From positions 909,781-973,780 of the forward strand of contig PJRA01000509.1 in the NCBI GenBank assembly GCA_016987375.1: a stretch of 64,000 nucleotides of DNA, written 5' to 3'. A program made the translations under genes and the position numbers. This document shows, in pieces, positions 44,670 to 56,654 of the stretch. This stretch comes from Brachionus koreanus (Eukaryota > Rotifera > Eurotatoria > Ploima > Brachionidae). The stretch's first letter is position 1; the number at the start of each line of letters is the position of its first letter. The notes under the pieces are model-generated. The model saw nothing but the letters and a program-made list of their open reading frames with translations. It was not told the DNA's origin and made no database searches.

Positions 44670-47600
44670 TCAAGTTAAATTTTTGCAAGCAAAAGCCATA
44701 GTTCTTTTGTTTCGTTGATTCTCCGTGTTAGTTAAACTAGCTGCTCTGCACACAGTCAAATCCAAAGAATTACTCGAATGCAACGAAGTATTGGAAGCAT
44801 GATTGGAAGATAGTTCAATTTGCTCGTCTTCACCGGATTTAGACACTTCTAATTGAGTTGAATTTTTTTCTATATTTGTATCTTCTCTTTTTAAATTATA
44901 GCGTCTCCGTTTCGTAACAAGGTTTTTTTTCTTTTTCTTATTTCGAAGTTCAATTATATTATCATTATCTTCACTAAGCATAATCTCAGGCTCATCAATA
45001 TAATCATCGTCAGACTTTCTTTTTTTTGGTGAAAAATCACTTTCACTTTCAGTGTAAATAGGATCAAATACTTTGTTTACATAAGAAAATCGTTTAGATG
45101 GACTTTTACCAACATCTGTTTTTATTTTTTCATTCAAAATTCTTTTTAATATTTTTTCTCCTTCATCTTGGCTCAAGCCGATCAGTTGAAATGGAATTCT
45201 TTAAATAAAATAATCGATTAGTAAATAAATATTAATATTCAATATTTAAAGAATAAAAATTTAAGCTTGAAAAAAATTTAATCCTTTTTAAATGTGATGA
45301 CTGGTCAAAAAAATGAATAATTAAACAAAATTTTAGTTGACCAAATTTGATAAACCAAAAAATTCAATTTCAGAAGCAGCAAAACTAGTTTCGATAGACC
45401 AAAAAATACTAAGAAGAGTACTTGATTGTATTTAAACTGGTTTAAAATTTTTGAAATTTGTGATGCATATATTTATAAAATTGTTTAGCAAGTCATTTGT
45501 AACAATTTTTGAACTGAATTGAAATTTGCCCGAAAGTCGGTCATACAAAAATTGATGACAAAAAATTATAAGTTTAACTCAACTAGTTTGTGGTTAGTCA
45601 GCATCACTTAAAAAAAAACTTATCTCATATAGAAATTCAAGAATCAAAGACTTTAAAATTAGGACTTTAAATACATGGGTGAAATTCAAATACAAGTTGA
45701 ACATAAATATTTTCTTTTTTAATAAATTAAAATTATTAAAAAAAAAATACTTTTAAAAAAATAATGCAATAACATGTTTTTATGCAGCTTTTTTATCTAA
45801 AATAAATCGTAACTTTTTTTTAAATTAATTTTATGTTTATATTTTGTCTTTATTCTTTATGGAACAGTTATTTTTGGTAGAAGGATACAAGAAAGTATTT
45901 ATTTTAGTTAAGTAAATTTTAATTTATTAAAAAAGAAAAAATTGTTGCTCAACTTCTCTTTGAATTTATCAAAATCTACTAATTCTTAAAAACTAAAAAT
46001 TATGAAAAAGTAAGTTATCTCAGTATATTAATTCGGGGGTGATCAATTTCATGACCAGCCTCCACTCAAACTGAAAAGTCTCCTTTTAATAAATAAAATT
46101 TCAAAATGTTTTCAAATTGTTCATATTTTTTTTATCAAATATCAAAATTTTCTGAACACTCAATTTTTTTCTTGACAAAAAAATTTGTTTATTAATATAA
46201 AATTTTTTTTTCTAAAAAAAATTTTGAGACCATTTGGTCTTTAGATTAAATGACGTTTTTTAATCGATAAAAAATATGACCGGCTGGTCATGATATTTAA
46301 CATCCCCATTAATTCTACTGGTATTCAAACACAAAGATAAAAACAATATAGAGAATTGAAATTTTAATTTGGTCAAGCAGAAATAGCAGTCTCAAACAGC
46401 CTATTATTGAATAAACATCTGAATTGTAAAATTTGGAACATAAAACAAAAAAAAAATTTTATTTAAAATTTTTTTTTTTAAAAGTTGTTTTGTAAAATAT
46501 ATCAGCTAATACAAAGTATGTATAACCCAAATTTGGTCTTTGCAAAAAAAATTGCAATTTAATTTTAATAATTTTCAAATCCGAATACAAACAAAAGAAA
46601 AGTTCTTTTTATTTCAAAACTTTGAAATCTACTAAAATAAATTTTTTTTTTTTAAATTTAGTTTAGCAATTTAGTTTGTTGCATCTTTATTATCTTAAAT
46701 AAAAATTTAGCTTTCGTTTTTTTAAGATCAAATAAAAAATTATTGATGATTTATTTTTTTATACTTTTTTTACAAAAGAAAAAATATTTCAAGTAAAAAA
46801 AATTCAAAAAATTATATTGCATTTTTATGCAGTATTTTTTGAAAAATATTTTATTTTATCAAAATAATAATTTTCAAATGCATAAACTGTTTTGCACAAT
46901 TTCAGAGTTTTTACACAGACTAAATTTTGGTACTTTGTATTCTTCTTATGAAGACAAATTTAAACCAATATATCTTATTTTATTTTCAAATTTAAGTTTT
47001 TAATAAAATAAATGAAAAACATTCTAAAAATTTTATGTTCAGTTTATTCGATTTTTTAAAATTAAATTATATTTTTCTTTTTTTAATTTTAAAATTTGAA
47101 TTTAAGGGGAAAAATTAAAAAAAAATTCACTTACGATTTTTTATATCGTGATCGAATTCTTTTGACTATAAAGTCATTAAGATGAGTATTTTTGTTTATA
47201 TGGGTAGTGAGGCCAATCAAAGAAGAAGATGCAAACCTCGAATCTCTTAAATTAAAAGCTAATACCGTGTCTTTTGGTTTTATCCAGTCTGGTCTAATAA
47301 TAAGAGTTTCTTTTTGGTAAACAACATGGTCGCTTGGTTCAAAATGCTGACTTTTAAAGGCCAAATTACAACCATACGAATAGTAAATATCTGATGAAGA
47401 TGTGTCAAAAAACGATGAGGAATGTGTTTTACGCAACGATCGTATATCTTTTACCAAAGCTGGTAAAAATAAATCATCGACCAGAACAAAAACTTTATCA
47501 TCTAGTTTAAAATTTGCTTTTGGTTTTTTCTTTTCAATTTCATATTTTTCGGTATAGTATTCAAAATCTGATTCGGAAATGCGCGAAATTGGCACATAGC

Positions 47601-50600
47601 AATTTTTTATTTTTTTTCTACAATCTTCTATTACCATTTGCTGCATTTCGTTTCCAAATTCAAGCAGAAAATTTCCAATTTTTTTATTTACAATTGTGTC
47701 TTCAGTGAGGCTTTCTTTTGATGGCGAACTAGTCTCTTTTTCCGACTCGATTCCACTTTTTAGCTCAAGCAAGTCCTTTTTGCGCTCTTTTGGCGTCAAA
47801 TTAAACCGTAGATTTGAAAAACTGAAATTGTTAACTTTTTGTTGCGATTTAAAGTCAGGTTTTTGGCTCAATTTGCGTTTGGTGCGCACTGGTCGCTTCT
47901 TGACCTGCTTAGTAGTGTCAGGCGACTTGTCTCTATATCGGTTTGACAAAGCTAGCTTATAGCTTTTTTTAGCAGAATCATTTTTTTTATTTTCTAATAA
48001 TTCATTTAAGTTTATTGAACTTGAACTTGACAATTCATCAATACTTAACAATTTTGTTGATTTATTAGGCAAAATTTTGTCATTATTCAAATTTTGAAGC
48101 ACATCTTTATGATCCTTTTCTTCGATTTTTTCTTGTCTAACCACATTGTTGTTAGAGTCCAGATACTCTCGTATTAACTCTACATGAGTATTTTTAGTAA
48201 CTACAATGCTGGTCTTTTGTCGAACCCGGGTCTTAACAACCGGGCTAATTTTTTTCTGAACAATCGGCTGATTTTCCTCGGGTTTGGGCGCTGGTCCACC
48301 GTAAACCTTAAGTATTTCGGATATGTGCATTGATTTAAACTTTGAATTTGAAGGCATGGAATGTCGATTTTTTCTAAGAATGTTCGGCTTTGACCGCTTT
48401 ACTACTTCCAAAGAATCGACTAAATCAATGGATTTTTTCTCTTTGGAAGACCTGGCAAAAATTTTAATTTTAAATGTATTTTTCAATTCAAGCTTATTGT
48501 TGACTGCTTACTTTAAATTACTAATTATCGATTCAAAAGTATTGGCCGTTTCATCTGAATCTTGATTTCTTGCTCCATTTGTTGGTTCAATCTCTTCTAT
48601 TTTTTGAATAGTTACTTAGTATTAAATTAAAAAATTTATCTTTGTCTGTTAAATTAAAAATTTTTAAAAGTAGTTTGGTTGACTTGGTTATTTTTTTTTA
48701 TTTATCAATTTTAATTTAAAAAATTAGTAATAAAAAGCAAAGCCTTAAAAGTATTTTTAGATTGTAAATATTTTTCAAGATATCAATCGAATAAACTTAA
48801 AAAATATTTTAATATTGTTAAATGAGCTAACTAAAATTTGTGACCATTTGCTATTTTAAAATAATTATTGAAGCAAAGTCTTAACCTTTCTCGTTCATTT
48901 TTTCTTAATTTAAATTTTTGTTGATTTTCGTAATCATTCAAATAATCAACAACTTGGTGATCATTGATGTTAAATATATTAAAAATGTTAGTTTAATTTT
49001 ATGTTGTGTGTTCTTGGTCCGTCAGTAACGGACCGCAATAACTTGGTGTTGGCCGACTTGATTGCCATGCGGGAAAAATTTATTTTTTTCTAAATTTTAA
49101 CTTTTTGTGTTATACTGAATTTTTTTATCTATATAGAATTTTTATACTTGAAAATTTTTTAAATTTTATTTTTTTACACGACCATTAACACTAAAACGGC
49201 ACCAAAACACCAAATTTTGGCGGTCCAGTTGCCGTCTATGACGATACCCAACACTATTCAGTACATAAATGATCTTTCAGATTGCGTTTAAATAAGATGC
49301 AGATCTATGCTGGTAATTCAAAAATATTAGCTATTGTTAATCAAGTTTTTGAAAAAAAAGTTACAGAAAAATTTAGATGCGACTTGTGAATGGATACAGG
49401 TATGGGGCATGGGTTTGTGCGCTAAAAAATGCAAAGTTAAATGAGAGGCATAAGTATTTAACTTATACCAATGAGTTGGGATGTATTACTATAGGTTACT
49501 AGCTGCGAGAGAGATTTAGGAAAGAGGATATCATATGATTTTAATTCGACTCGTCAGGTAAAAAGTGGACGTACCAAAGCAAATAAGATCCTAGAAATGC
49601 TTAAGCGAATGTTTGATACTTGAAATAGGAATTTATGGGCAAAATCATATAGATCTATGGTAAGACCTCATCTCATCAGAGTTTGCGATGCAAGTTTGGA
49701 ATACAAGTAAAAAGTTGGATTTCAATGCAACTAGAAAAGTCCAGTAACGTGCCACAAAAATACCTTTGACTTTAATTTTTTCTATTTTTCTCTCTTTTTC
49801 TTAATAATTCAAATAAAAAAATTCACAGAAAATTCGTCAATTCAAATAGGATTCCAAAATTTAATTTTTTTTCCTCAGATGAATTTAAATCTTTCAAAAT
49901 ATTCTAGGTAGTATTTTTGCTGAGAAAATGAAACTTGTCAAGAACACGAAATATTTTGATATTTCGGTCCTCATATTTATTAATTGAAATTAACACCGTA
50001 AACCCTTGCTAATGAGTTTCTTCCCAAGAACCCCATTTTAAGTGCGAAGTATCATATGATTTAATTGAGCTTTATAATTTTCTAAAGTAGTAAAGTAGTA
50101 AAGCAATCTTATATCGTGAAAAAAAATATCTTATATTATATGAACTAAAATTTTTGAGAGCTAAAGGCCTAATTTTAGACCCCATTTTGGAGGCAATTAT
50201 TTTTTTTCTAATCATATACATTCTTATCGTCCTAAGAATTTCTATCCTTTTTCTTTTTTTATTTACGCTTAAATTAAATTTATTTTTCAAATAAAAAAAA
50301 AATTACTTCGAGAAACATTTCCTGTTGTTGGCAATTGGGTAGATTTATTAGTCACTGGTGACTTTTGGTCTACTTTTTCAATCAAATCATTAATGATTTC
50401 ATTAATAGCTTCAGTTGAATTTGCATTTTCGGAAAATGAAACATCATTATCTAAATTGGATTCATCTTCCAGAAATAATTCATTTTTTTTTTGATTTTTC
50501 TCAGCTAAATCTAATTCAAGTGGGATTATTTCAGAATTAGTATCCTCAGTTATATCTTCGATTTGAAACAAATCATCACAGTCTTTTGATTCTTTGCTGT

Positions 50601-50793
50601 CCGGATTAAACTCATATTCTTGATTAAGAATAAATTCGAGGTCTTCGTTATCTACATTGTAGAAGTCGTTGTTTATTGACAGTGGCTTATTAAAAGAAGG
50701 AATTTCATTGACCAGATTAGAGGTGGACTCGTTCTCTTGCACATTGTTCATTTGACTTTTAGTTATTATCTCGTCCAAAGTGTCGGACTCCAT
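44670..50793 (-). CDS. Large charged, probably nuclear protein (about 830 aa)
   Basis: Exons 50793-50307, 48952-48886, 48596-48512, 48451-47135 and 45198-44670. All junctions keep frame except 48886 to 48596, where phases do not match (2 against 1). Either a small exon is missed, the assembly has an indel, or two genes are present. The N-terminus (MESDTLDEIITKSQ on) is very acidic. Exon 4 is basic and Ser-rich with RPVRTKRKLSQKP; near its end FKLDDKVFVLVDDLFLPALV and RPDWIKPKDTVLAFN look like small beta-barrel (Tudor-like or DUF4537-like) repeats, a tentative reading. Exon 5 has Lys/Arg-rich stretches (NKKKKKNLVTKRRR) fitting nuclear localisation. Introns hold a LINE relic (+ strand), a hAT-like MITE and a decayed foldback. 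I cannot name the family. Confidence 0.6.
46035..46307. mobile_element. hAT-like MITE with 8-bp target duplication
   Basis: 273 bp. The left end GGGGGTGATCAATTTCATGA (then CCAGCC) matches the reverse complement of the right end (GGCTGGTCATGATATTTAAC, then ATCCCC). ATTAATTC occurs directly on both sides (46027-46034 and 46308-46315). An 8-bp duplication is typical of hAT elements. Lies in an intron of the large charged-protein gene. Confidence 0.7.
46450..46960. repeat. Decayed relative of the foldback element at 42478
   Basis: Segments such as ATATATCAGCTAATACAAAG, AATTGCAATTTAATTTTAAT and CATAAACTGTTTTGCACA follow the order and sequence of the 42478 element's interior. No intact termini. 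Confidence 0.4.
49255..49790 (+). pseudogene. LINE reverse-transcriptase relic in intron, opposite strand
   Basis: Reads in broken frames QYINDLSDCV, LDATCEWIQVWG, RDLGKRISYDFNSTRQVKSG, then TKANKILEMLKRMFDT and SYRSMVRPHL. These are the palm/thumb blocks of a CR1/Jockey-type reverse transcriptase. Stops throughout. Confidence 0.72.
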
Positions 50794-52601
50794 TTTGTCT
50801 TCTTTTTATTAAAATAAAATTCTGTTTTGCAGCGCGTGTGGCTTTTAAAAAACAAGAAAAGGAACAAACCAATTTTTTTTAAAAGAGCGTAATATAAACG
50901 TTCGCAAAACAATTTAGAAAAGGCTTTGATAATGAATGCAAATTTCAAATTTTATGAATGCAACAAATTTAGAGTGATCGAAATTTTTGTCTTAATTTAA
51001 AGAATTATTGTTTTTAATTGAAAAACCAAGCTTTTAATGTAGCTAATTTTTATCATAGTTTTAATCAAATTTTTTCGAAATTTAAATAAAATTTTCAAGT
51101 ACATTATTATTGAAATATTATGTTTGTTAAAATAAATTGAACTAAATTTAATTTTAGAAAAATAAAGTTTTAAAGGATTCATTTTTATAATCAAAAATGA
51201 ATAAAATTTAAAAGATGATAATTTACATCTGAATAAGTCTTTATGATGACTTAAATTTATTTTTATTATTGATTCTTTGAGTTACCTTTATTCGTGAAAA
51301 TATACATATATTGCATCAAAAATTAATTTATTCTAATACTTTTTGATTTTAGATTTCTGATAGAAAAAATTTTTTTTCAAAAATGTTAAATCTCATAGTC
51401 ACAGTTAAAGCAAAGTTGTTTTAGTAACTCGGCAAAATGTAAGATGAATAATTCATGAAATTGAGCAAAAGATTGAAAACAACCAACCATATTTATTCTA
51501 AGGTTAGAAAAAAATTTTTGTTGAATAAGGCAATTTATATATTTGTTTATCTGTGTTGAGCTGGCGCTTCTTCTGAAAAAAAATATTGAATTAAAAAAAA
51601 TGACTTGGCACCTATAATGATCCAATTTGAAAACTTTTAATCAAAAAAGACTGTTGCTATGTTTAACCAATTTTTCAACAAAGTATTTTATAAATATAGT
51701 TTAGAAAAATAAATTAATACCAAAAGAAAAATCCTTATATTTTTTTTAAATCAAAAAGATTAAAAAAAATTTGAAGAAGTTTTTTCTTTGCCTTTATATA
51801 CCTAAAGTTAAAACTAAATAAATTATTTTAAAGATTAAAAAAAAAGTTTTTAAAAAAAACCTTTATTAAAAATTGTAAAAATATATCATATGATTATAGG
51901 CTTCAAGAAAAAACAAATAAAATTTTTTTGGTGCTGAATCAACTTGTTGACATGTTGTGATTAATGATCAAAAAAATCTGTTGAGAATCATGTATATTCC
52001 AAGTGAGACATTGTTAAGCCATTGACTGGTTTCATTATGATAAGTACATTCTATTTTAAAGAGATCTTGTTTGTATATTGACGAACATGCTGAATCAAAG
52101 TGTCTTTTAATGTTTCTTTCATGTGTATTTTAGGTAATTGACTTTTATCCATGGATGTTGTCTTCGCATTTAATTTCTTCAAAATTAAAATCTCCACAAA
52201 TAACAATACAAGTAATTTTCTTGCCATCAAGTAAACTTTTGGCTTTTAAAATTTTTTAGTTTTTGTTCCAAATTTAAAATGTATATTTGGTAAATTAACT
52301 TTAAAATTTAGGATTATAAAGCATTAATTTAAAAATATCACCCATTGCCTAAAACTAAATATATAATACCTTAATTTACCTTTGTCTTTTTTATAATGTT
52401 CAAAACGTGCACTCTTTTATTTTTCTTTAGTTTTATTTGTATTATTTGATTGAATTATTGGTTATATTTTATATCAAATAAAAAATTAAAATTTATTTCT
52501 AACAATCAGATTTAATATTGAGATTTTAACATTAAAGCGTTATTAATTTTCATTTAAATTTTTAAATTTGATAAATTTCATTTTGAAACTTTAGATAAAA
52601 A
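50794..52601. other. Intergenic stretch with a LINE endonuclease relic
   Basis: Only the endonuclease relic at 51920-52260 is recognisable. Small open frames here lack support. Confidence 0.45.
51920..52260 (-). pseudogene. LINE apurinic endonuclease relic
   Basis: On the minus strand KITCIVICGDFNFEEIKCED contains the GDFN signature of LINE AP-type endonucleases. DTLIQHVRQYTNKISL follows in another frame, corresponding to the 'LxQ-V-x-x-T' region. Stops and shifts follow. Confidence 0.6.
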
Positions 52602-52898
52602 ATTTTTTGTAATTGCAAAAGCACAAAATGTTTAGAAATATGTTCTTGTGAATCGGAAAAAAAAATGCACCTTGAATATGCTTGCAAGCGAAATTCATTA
52701 TATTGCCATAGGAAAAAAAAAAGAAGGTATCCTTTATTTGAAGATTCATCTTCTGACAAAATAAATAAAAAGAAGAAAATTACATGCAATTGTACTGGAA
52801 AATGTGCTACAAAAATATGCAAATGTTTACAAAATCATCAAAAATATACGAAAAATTGTAATGGATGTACTAAAAAAAATGTGATAATTTTTAGTTAG
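52602..52898 (+). pseudogene. Cysteine-rich CRC/TSO1-like (CXC) domain fragment
   Basis: The frame begins just after an in-frame TAA with FCNCKSTKCLEICSCESE and continues through a basic spacer to ITCNCTGKCATKICKCLQNH, then KNCNGCTKKN. Two CxCx4-6CxxxxCxC clusters separated by a spacer are the layout of Tesmin/TSO1 CRC DNA-binding domains. No upstream exon could be joined because of the TAA, and the frame ends soon after, so it is a fragment or an exon of a broken gene. LINE debris surrounds it, so it could be transposon-carried. Confidence 0.45.
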
Positions 52899-53079
52899 CT
52901 AATCGAAACTATGTCTTTTTATCAAATGACATTTATTAAAATTTGACAGTAGCATATGTAACAAAATACGTATGTTGGAACTCATTTAGAATACTCTACG
53001 CTTGATTGGAAACCTTAAAAGAATATATTTAGACTATAACAAGTAAAAAGAGGAGAAACAAAGCTTATTCCACAAATAA

Positions 53080-53330
53080 GAAGTTAGAATTATGAGTCGA
53101 GACTAGCTAATTTGGGATCAGAAACTCTTAAAGAAAAGCAACGATATGGAGATCTGATTAAAGTTTTAAATTTTAAGCAAAGTGAAGCTTTCAATCAAAC
53201 CGAGAATTTTTAATCAATATTTAATGTTTAATGTTAATAGTGGAATGAAAGTGAATGTGCGGCAAATGTCAGTTGTTCAAAATCAACCAGTTCAAAAGCA
53301 GATTGGATAATGTCGGTAGAAATAAAAATA
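53080..53330 (+). pseudogene. LINE reverse-transcriptase C-terminal relic
   Basis: One frame gives ESRLANLGSETLKEKQRYGD then LIKVLNFKQ (the 'LETLEERRxRGDLIQ' block). Another gives INQFKSRLDNVGRN (the 'S-FKxRLD' end). Frameshifted and short. Confidence 0.55.
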
Positions 53331-53425
53331 TAAATCTTAATCAATCAGTGGTCTAGATCAAAATACGTTAGGAAACTTTTATAAATTTCTCGTCGGATCA
53401 ATCTTTGACTAATCTTCTCCTTGCT

Positions 53426-53751
53426 GGCAATGTGAAATCTTAGTACAAAAATTACAGTACAAAAAGGAAAAGCTAAATAATTATTTTTCTAGTTGTGCAA
53501 AAATGGTTATGTAAATAGTACAATGTTGTACAAGTTTGTACAAACGAATTCTAAAGTCTGCAAATTCTCTTCATTTCTCTGTAANNNNNNNNNNNNNNNN
53601 NNNNNNNNNNNNNNNNNNAGAGCTTAGAATTCGTTTGTACAAACTTGTACAACATTATACTGTTTACAGAACTATTTTTGCACAACCAGAAAAATAATTA
53701 TTTAGCTTTTCCTTTTTGTACTGTAATTTTTGTACTAAGATTTCACATTGC
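53426..53751. mobile_element. MULE-type foldback MITE with assembly gap (copy C)
   Basis: Left arm GGCAATGTGAAATCTTAGTA ... TTGTACAAGTTTGTACAAAC; the right arm is its mirror, ending TTTCACATTGCC. Arms are about 150 bp. CTCCTTGCT flanks both sides (53417-53425 and 53752-53760; 8 bp if the terminal base is counted in the element). The unresolved 34 bases lie at the apex. It is inserted in LINE-derived sequence. Confidence 0.82.
53585..53618. other. Assembly gap (34 N) at hairpin apex
   Basis: Run of Ns between the two arms of the foldback; assembly probably failed on the inverted repeat. Confidence 0.99.
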
Positions 53752-53760
53752 CTCCTTGCT

Positions 53761-54035
53761 TGAATTCATTTTAAGAAAAAGATATCAAAAAATTACAAGC
53801 AATTCAGATCTTTACTACAGCAATAAGATCTATGCTTAGATTAAAATATGATACTCCTTCCAATATCATGCATCATGCCTTTGACAAACTTAAATTACTA
53901 AAAGTCTCGAATCGACTTTTTGAGTTGAGTGAGAAATATGTTGGGTAAGGACTGAGTCATTCATTTCCATTATTTATCAGACTCTTGGAAGAATACCATG
54001 TCGGTTTCGAATCAAAAATTATCAAATAGCCGATT
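53761..54035 (+). pseudogene. LINE C-terminal relic
   Basis: Reads KKLQAIQIFTTAIRSMLRLK, then YDTPSNIMHHAFDKLKLLKV and SNRLFELSEKYVG, matching the 'LQxIQNxALRxI...' C-terminal block of LINE reverse transcriptases. Later residues contain stops. The foldback at 53426 is inserted just upstream of this segment. Confidence 0.6.
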
Positions 54036-54070
54036 CCAATGCGTAATTTATTTATTTATTTAAAAAATAA

Positions 54071-54132
54071 TTTAGGCGAAGCCTTGGCCGGTTGGAATGG
54101 AGACTTAGACCTTCCTTTCAGCCACATGATTA
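54071..54132 (+). repeat. Short dispersed repeat (copy 2)
   Basis: TTTAGGCGAAGCCTTGGCCG then GTTGGAATGGAGACTTAGAC and CTTCCTTTCAGCC; counterpart of 37695-37755. Confidence 0.45.
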
Positions 54133-55753
54133 ATTTTTGATGTCGCACAATGTTTCAAGATTACAAAAAAAGTTAATTTAGATTGAGTTTAGCTTTTAAA
54201 TTTTTTAAATATTAGAAAATAAATTTACAATTGCGTAATTGCTGACTTACTATTTATTCCTTTTTTCCTTAGCCATCAAATAATCAAACATAAGTATTCT
54301 GTTACTTCTTATATAATTTTATATATTTTTTTAATTTATTTTTCTATCTTTTTTCTCTTTTAAATTATACTACATTTATTAACTACATTTTATTTTATTC
54401 TTAATTTTTTTTATTATTTAATTTTATTTTTTTAATCTGAAAGAGCGTTACAAATAAAAAAAAAATAATATAAAGAAAATTAAAAACTAATTTTTGATAT
54501 AGCTAAAGTTTAAACATTTGATTAAGGGAATATCTCAGAATTGTCTTTTGATATTCGTATACAAAGTTCAAATGGATTTTTAGGGTTCTAATTTTTATTC
54601 ATATTTTTTACTATCTTACCAAAATAGCACTTTAAGATGACTAAAAATATTTGGCTTCTAATCGTAGTAATTTTTTGCTCTCAATTCAAATTTGAATAAA
54701 TAATTGAGTTTAAATTTTTTTTATTCTAGCTTAAATAGACCAAAATTTCTACGTATATCTTTTTTTGACCAAAATTTTCTCTAAACACCCTTAAAACTAA
54801 TTTTTTAATTTTTTTTTTGTTAAAATTAATCAATATATTTTATTGAAATTTAGAAATTCACCTACAGATAATTAAAATAAATTAATTATTGAGGTTATAA
54901 TCGTATAATTTTTAGATTAATTAAATTTTCTTTCTACAAGTTGAAATTATATATATTTTTAACACATTTTATTGCTGCTTTATAATTATTCATCTAAAGA
55001 TGAGATGATAAATAAATTTTAAAAATAAATAATTATTTTTGAATTGACTTATTGAAAGCAAACTGAACAATTGAGATTTTGTATTTTCAGGAAAATGAAT
55101 ATTTATAAATTTTATTTTATTTTAAATTTTGTTTAAAAAAAAATCAAGCGACTCTTAAGCAAAATTTAAATGAATTTCGTACAGCTGTAAATATGTTTGC
55201 TATTTCCTGAGAAAAATCAAATATCAATTGAAACTGATTGAATGCTTTAGTCAAATCAATTAAATACATTGATTACGTGTTTACGTATAGAAAAACATGA
55301 CGTTAATAGACAAAATTGAATTCCTATAATTATTCAACAATAAATAAAGTTTAATTGATTGGTTCTAGGATAATTAGATATTATCGGTTTAAAATACTGC
55401 TTTAGTCACATTTAAAACATTTGGAGCAATTTCAAAATTTATATTTCCTCTATTGAACACGACACAATACCAAGCTAAAGTTTGTTAAAATTATTTTATT
55501 TTTTCCTATCTACTGTCAATAATGAAACACCAAAATTATCGATTTTTTACTTTCCAATTTTAAAATCTTAGTGATAAACTTGCATCGTGTTTTGAAACCG
55601 TAAATATTAATAATTTGTTTTTAAATTATAAATATTTACAATATTTTTGAAAGTCTCATATTTTTTGAAATTATTTTGCGTCTTATTTCAGAATATTTGA
55701 TAGCAGATTTTTGAAAAATAGTGGTGCTTATATAAACCAATTGATAGTCAAGT

Positions 55754-55804
55754 ATGCAAAATAAAAATGGTGATACAAACAATTCTACAAATGATATTTT
55801 CAAA
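55754..55804 (+). CDS. Possible orphan first exon (17 aa)
   Basis: An ATG followed by 16 sense codons (MQNKNGDTNNSTNDIFK) and a consensus donor AAA|GTAAGC. It may be the first exon of the gene at 59093, but its phase (0) does not match that exon's need (1), so an intermediate exon would be required. Confidence 0.3.
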
Positions 55805-56541
55805 GTAAGCTTATTTTTTTTATCAAAAATTTAATCACATATTGAAATAAAAGCTTTATTGAATTACGATATTTTGTTTGGATTTTCAAAAATAAATTTC
55901 CTGAATTAGATAGACAAGCTTAGCTTTCGCTAAGCAAAGTATTATTTGAACATAAAACATGTTGCGCTATAATTTTCTGGTAAAAGTAAAGACAGTTTAG
56001 AAGACTGCCTCTTTGTGATAAAACAAATTGAACTAATAGATTGTCTAAATGAAGAAAGAAAAAAATTCAGTGAGAAAGCGACTAGTTTGAGTTTGAAAAA
56101 GAGCTAGAAGTTAATTTAAAAATATTGTTAAATTGTAAAGCAAGCTTTGTTTTAACATCTTAGATAATTCAGAAAAAATTTCACAAAGTATCAAAAATCT
56201 AAGTGTGTTAAAATTTACAAGATAAAATAATTTGTTTTCATTAATTTATTTTTAAATCAACATTTTAAAAATCAATAAAGAAAAAATTGGACGTATTTAG
56301 GAAATTACAAAATTCTAATTTTAGAAAATTATTTAAAATTTCATAGAAATGATTATTTTTTGTATTCTAAATATTCAATATAGCTCAGATTGAAATAAAT
56401 TTAATACTATTTCAATAATCTTAAGTAGAGTATTCGGATAAGATCTAACAGTATTAATTCTTTTTTAATGATAAGATTAAATTAAAAACTTAGAGATGCT
56501 TGAGAAATTTTATTAAAACTTAAGCTTGCAAAATAATTCTT

Positions 56542-56654
56542 GGTCAAAAACCGAAAATATGGTCTTGACCCCGCATTAAAAACTGAAAATTATGAATTAA
56601 ATTAGAGACAAATATTTATGGTTATTATCAAGACCTCCTTTTCAGTTTTTGACC
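56542..56654. repeat. Small inverted-repeat element (113 bp)
   Basis: GGTCAAAAACCGAAAATATG then GTCTTGA at the left; the reverse complement of the right end reads GGTCAAAAACTGAAAAGGAG then GTCTTGA. Arms of about 27 bp. Confidence 0.5.

Noticed and set aside
47514..48565. Plus-strand open frames opposite the large charged-protein exon
   Set aside because: Shadows of a long coding exon; no start context, splice sites or family resemblance.
49016..49035. GGTCCGTCAGTAACGGACC palindrome as a regulatory site
   Set aside because: Lies in transposon-rich intron sequence next to a TTAACACT-type end at about 49184; probably part of a broken element.
50072..50290. Minus-strand 72-codon frame
   Set aside because: Falls in the first intron of the large gene just past a good splice donor; Lys/Ile/Arg composition is what random AT-rich DNA gives.
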